From NCBI GenBank assembly GCA_024278655.1, contig JAJRSV010000176.1, positions 1-7,196 of the forward strand: a stretch of DNA of 7,196 nt, written 5' to 3'. The position numbers and the translations under genes are program-made. Below are positions 5,547 through 7,196 of the stretch, one piece after another. The stretch comes from Bacteroidota bacterium. Its GTDB lineage: Bacteria > Bacteroidota > Ignavibacteria > Ignavibacteriales > Ignavibacteriaceae. Under the pieces are notes generated by a model. It made no database searches and was not told where the DNA came from. It saw nothing but the letters and a program-made list of their open reading frames with translations. Numbering within the stretch: position 1 is the first letter of the stretch; each line of letters starts with the position of its first letter.

Positions 5547-6281
5547 ATGATTGAGAAATTTATAACCGGAAACGGAATTGTTATTCCGGCTGTAACCAAA
5601 GAGCAGATGATTGAAGTAGACCGGGTTGCTGTGGAAGAAACCGGACCGAACCTGTTTCAGATGATGGAAAATGCAGGCAGAAATCTTGCAGCTTTTATAA
5701 TGAGAGTTGCAAAGGAAAAAGCATTGGGTAAAAGCGTTTTGATTTTTGCAGGAACCGGCGGAAACGGCGGCGGCGGAATTTGTGCGGCGAGGCATCTGCT
5801 CAATCATGGTTATGAACCGCTTTTGGTCTTAAGCAATGAAAGCAAACTGCAGGAAGTTCCCGGATTTCAACTGCACGTTTACAGAGCGGCTGAAGGTAAA
5901 GTAATTCAGTTTAATGAAGTTGATAGTATTAAGCCGGATATTATTATCGATGCGCTGATTGGTTACTCGCTTACTTCCGCACCTAAAGGAACCGTGCCGG
6001 ATATGATTCGATTCATTAATAGTTCTAAAGCAGTTACTATCTCTCTCGATATTCCGACAGGTGTATTGGCAACGAGCGGCGAAACTCCCGGCGCATTCGT
6101 TAAACCGGATTACACTTTAACATTGGCTTTGCCAAAAACGGGATTGTATCCGGACAAGTGCGGAGAAATCTTTCTTGCCGATATCGGAATTCATAAAAAT
6201 GTTTACGAAAGGTGTTCGATAAAATATGCCGCCCCTTTTATGGATGAATACATTATTCCTGTAAAGCCGTTTGTTCATTAG
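5547..6281 (+). CDS. YjeF_N-domain protein, NAD(P)H-hydrate epimerase-like, stand-alone and divergent
   Basis: A 244-residue single-domain protein of the YjeF N-terminal family, whose characterised members epimerise damaged NAD(P)H hydrates so that a dehydratase can repair them. Family landmarks are MMENAGRNLA (39-48), the glycine loop GTGGNGGGG (69-77) followed by AARHL, DALIGYSL (135-142), and DIPTG (168-172). The usual loop is GxGNNGGDG; here the first Asn is Gly72 and the Asp is Gly76. DIPSG is DIPTG, and the position after DALIG is Tyr instead of the usual Thr. The C-terminal ADP/ATP-dependent dehydratase domain found in many bacterial fusions is absent. These changes suggest a subfamily that may act on another ligand, so I give no gene symbol. 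There is no clear ribosome site before ATG 5547. Its last 29 bases overlap the convergent PAP2 gene. Confidence 0.85.
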   Translation: MIEKFITGNGIVIPAVTKEQMIEVDRVAVEETGPNLFQMMENAGRNLAAFIMRVAKEKALGKSVLIFAGTGGNGGGGICAARHLLNHGYEPLLVLSNESKLQEVPGFQLHVYRAAEGKVIQFNEVDSIKPDIIIDALIGYSLTSAPKGTVPDMIRFINSSKAVTISLDIPTGVLATSGETPGAFVKPDYTLTLALPKTGLYPDKCGEIFLADIGIHKNVYERCSIKYAAPFMDEYIIPVKPFVH

Positions 6282-7098
6282 AAAATGTTTTAAGCAGAAG
6301 GAGGAAACAAATAATTATCCACATGCTGCTGAAAATAACATCGGACATAAAATGCGCACCGATTGCCACACGACCTGCACTAACAGCTATTCCCCACGAA
6401 ATAATCATAGCTAATAAAAACATTTTAAGGTATTTGCTTTTATTTACGGCTAAGAGTATTAGCGGCAAAACCATCCACGCCATTGCAGCATGACCGGAAG
6501 GAAACGATGTGTTACCGTTCGGACCGTTTATTACATACCATTGTGTGAAATTCGAGTAAAGAGCATCGAGATCTCTGAATCTTACCCTTCCCCAGATTAT
6601 CTTAAGCGGCTGTACATATAAAAGATAACCGGATATTCCGAGTGCAACAGTTACCTTTCCAAACAGATTAAAGTTGGAATCTAACTTTAACCGCCTATTG
6701 ACAAGAAAATAATAAACTATCAAGTTCAGAAAAAAGACAGCTACTGCAAATAAAAATCTATATCGGATAATGAAAGCATAATTTCCTCTGAGCCCATTCG
6801 ACAAAACAACTGCCGAATGATAAAGCAGATAAACCGATGCAAGAAACAGAAAGGGCAGAAGAACATATTTCTTAGAAGCCGAATCATATTTTACTGATGA
6901 AGCGTAAGCGAAGGTACCCAGCAGCAATACAAGCAGTCCCGGCACTTCACCGAAGTTTTGAATAAACTTTGCCCAGGCGGAATTTTCATTTACAATTGCA
7001 ACTGATGTTTGCAAATCGGCGAAGGCAAAGTAACCGGCTGATAATGCCCAAAGAATAATCAGGGCATTTATGGTTCTGTCTATCTGATTGTTCTGCAT
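6253..7098 (-). CDS. PAP2-family integral membrane phosphatase
   Basis: A 281-residue inner-membrane protein with about six to eight hydrophobic spans (near 10-27, 53-68, 79-97, 114-132, 147-163, 203-217, 224-240, 255-270). The C-terminal half carries the three PAP2 signature motifs: K166-X6-R173, SFPSGH at 198-203, and GR-X5-H-X3-D with Arg243, His249 and Asp253. His203 and His249 are the expected phosphohistidine and proton-relay residues. Motif 1 has Phe where Pro usually follows (RF, not RP), and the Ser before the motif-3 Arg is Gly. Family members remove phosphate from lipids such as undecaprenyl diphosphate, phosphatidic acid or lipid A; the substrate cannot be told here. ATG 7098 is chosen as the first ATG, 12-13 bases downstream of the predicted transcription start; no ribosome site is visible. 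The 3' end overlaps the YjeF_N gene by 29 bases. Confidence 0.9.
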   Translation of the reverse strand: MQNNQIDRTINALIILWALSAGYFAFADLQTSVAIVNENSAWAKFIQNFGEVPGLLVLLLGTFAYASSVKYDSASKKYVLLPFLFLASVYLLYHSAVVLSNGLRGNYAFIIRYRFLFAVAVFFLNLIVYYFLVNRRLKLDSNFNLFGKVTVALGISGYLLYVQPLKIIWGRVRFRDLDALYSNFTQWYVINGPNGNTSFPSGHAAMAWMVLPLILLAVNKSKYLKMFLLAMIISWGIAVSAGRVAIGAHFMSDVIFSSMWIIICFLLLLKTFSNEQTALQE

Positions 7099-7103
7099 AT
7101 AGA

Positions 7104-7120
7104 TTGAAATTTTATTTCAA
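7104..7120. repeat. Inverted repeat TTGAAAT-TTT-ATTTCAA in the PAP2 leader
   Basis: TTGAAAT (7104-7110) and ATTTCAA (7114-7120) are exact reverse complements with a 3-base spacer. The repeat overlaps the end of the predicted -7 element and the expected transcription start, where a repressor site would be placed. An AT-rich coincidence is also possible. Confidence 0.4.
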
Positions 7121-7148
7121 AGATATTCTTTGTAATAATCTTATCAAA
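7118..7148 (-). promoter_or_regulatory. Bacteroidota-type vegetative promoter of the PAP2 gene
   Basis: On the minus strand TTTG (complement of 7145-7148) is followed after 19 bases by TATCTTTG (complement of 7118-7125). This matches the published Bacteroidota pattern of a -33 TTTG and a -7 TAnnTTTG at every fixed position. Transcription would begin near 7111, leaving a leader of about 12 bases, which fits the absence of a ribosome binding site. The remaining bases to 7196 show no gene. Confidence 0.65.
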
Positions 7149-7196
7149 AGCCGTGAATAAAAAATGTATTTGGAATTAAAATCTTTTATCGTATAT

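Noticed and set aside
5529..5807. 92-codon minus-strand frame opposite the YjeF_N start
   Set aside because: Shadow of a well-supported gene, with no ribosome site or family resemblance.

Overview
The window is AT-rich chromosomal DNA that most resembles the Bacteroidota/Chlorobiota side of the tree, probably Ignavibacteria or a close relative. Three things point there: a C-terminal type IX secretion sorting domain of the YPNPFNP type on a multiheme cytochrome, a Bacteroidota-style promoter (TTTG-N19-TATCTTTG) in front of the last gene, and a mix of genes with clear Shine-Dalgarno sequences and genes with none. Lineage is inferred from these motifs, not from a marker gene.

Left part (1-2874): the 3' end of a sigma-54 enhancer-binding activator is followed by a 190-base control region and then a tight two-gene unit. 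The control region holds TGTTTC-N4-GAAACA dyads and a GG-N10-GC sigma-54 promoter. The unit encodes a TPR protein and a secreted cytochrome with eight predicted heme sites and a T9SS anchor, and it ends in a strong hairpin terminator. Read together, this looks like an activator-controlled cassette that puts a heme-rich protein on the cell surface, perhaps for extracellular electron transfer. It is the most interesting part of the window.

Middle (2875-3260): an AT-rich stretch with inverted repeats and a weak sigma-54-like site leads to a 37-residue single-span membrane peptide with a strong ribosome binding site. It is closed by a bidirectional terminator shared with rpiA.

Right part (3258-7196): housekeeping genes in alternating orientation: rpiA (-), a methionine gamma-lyase-like PLP enzyme (+), a small DUF2905 membrane protein (-), a stand-alone YjeF_N/NAD(P)HX epimerase-like protein with an altered glycine loop (+), and a PAP2-family membrane phosphatase (-). 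The last two overlap tail to tail by 29 bases. No tRNA, rRNA, CRISPR, insertion sequence or phage gene was seen.
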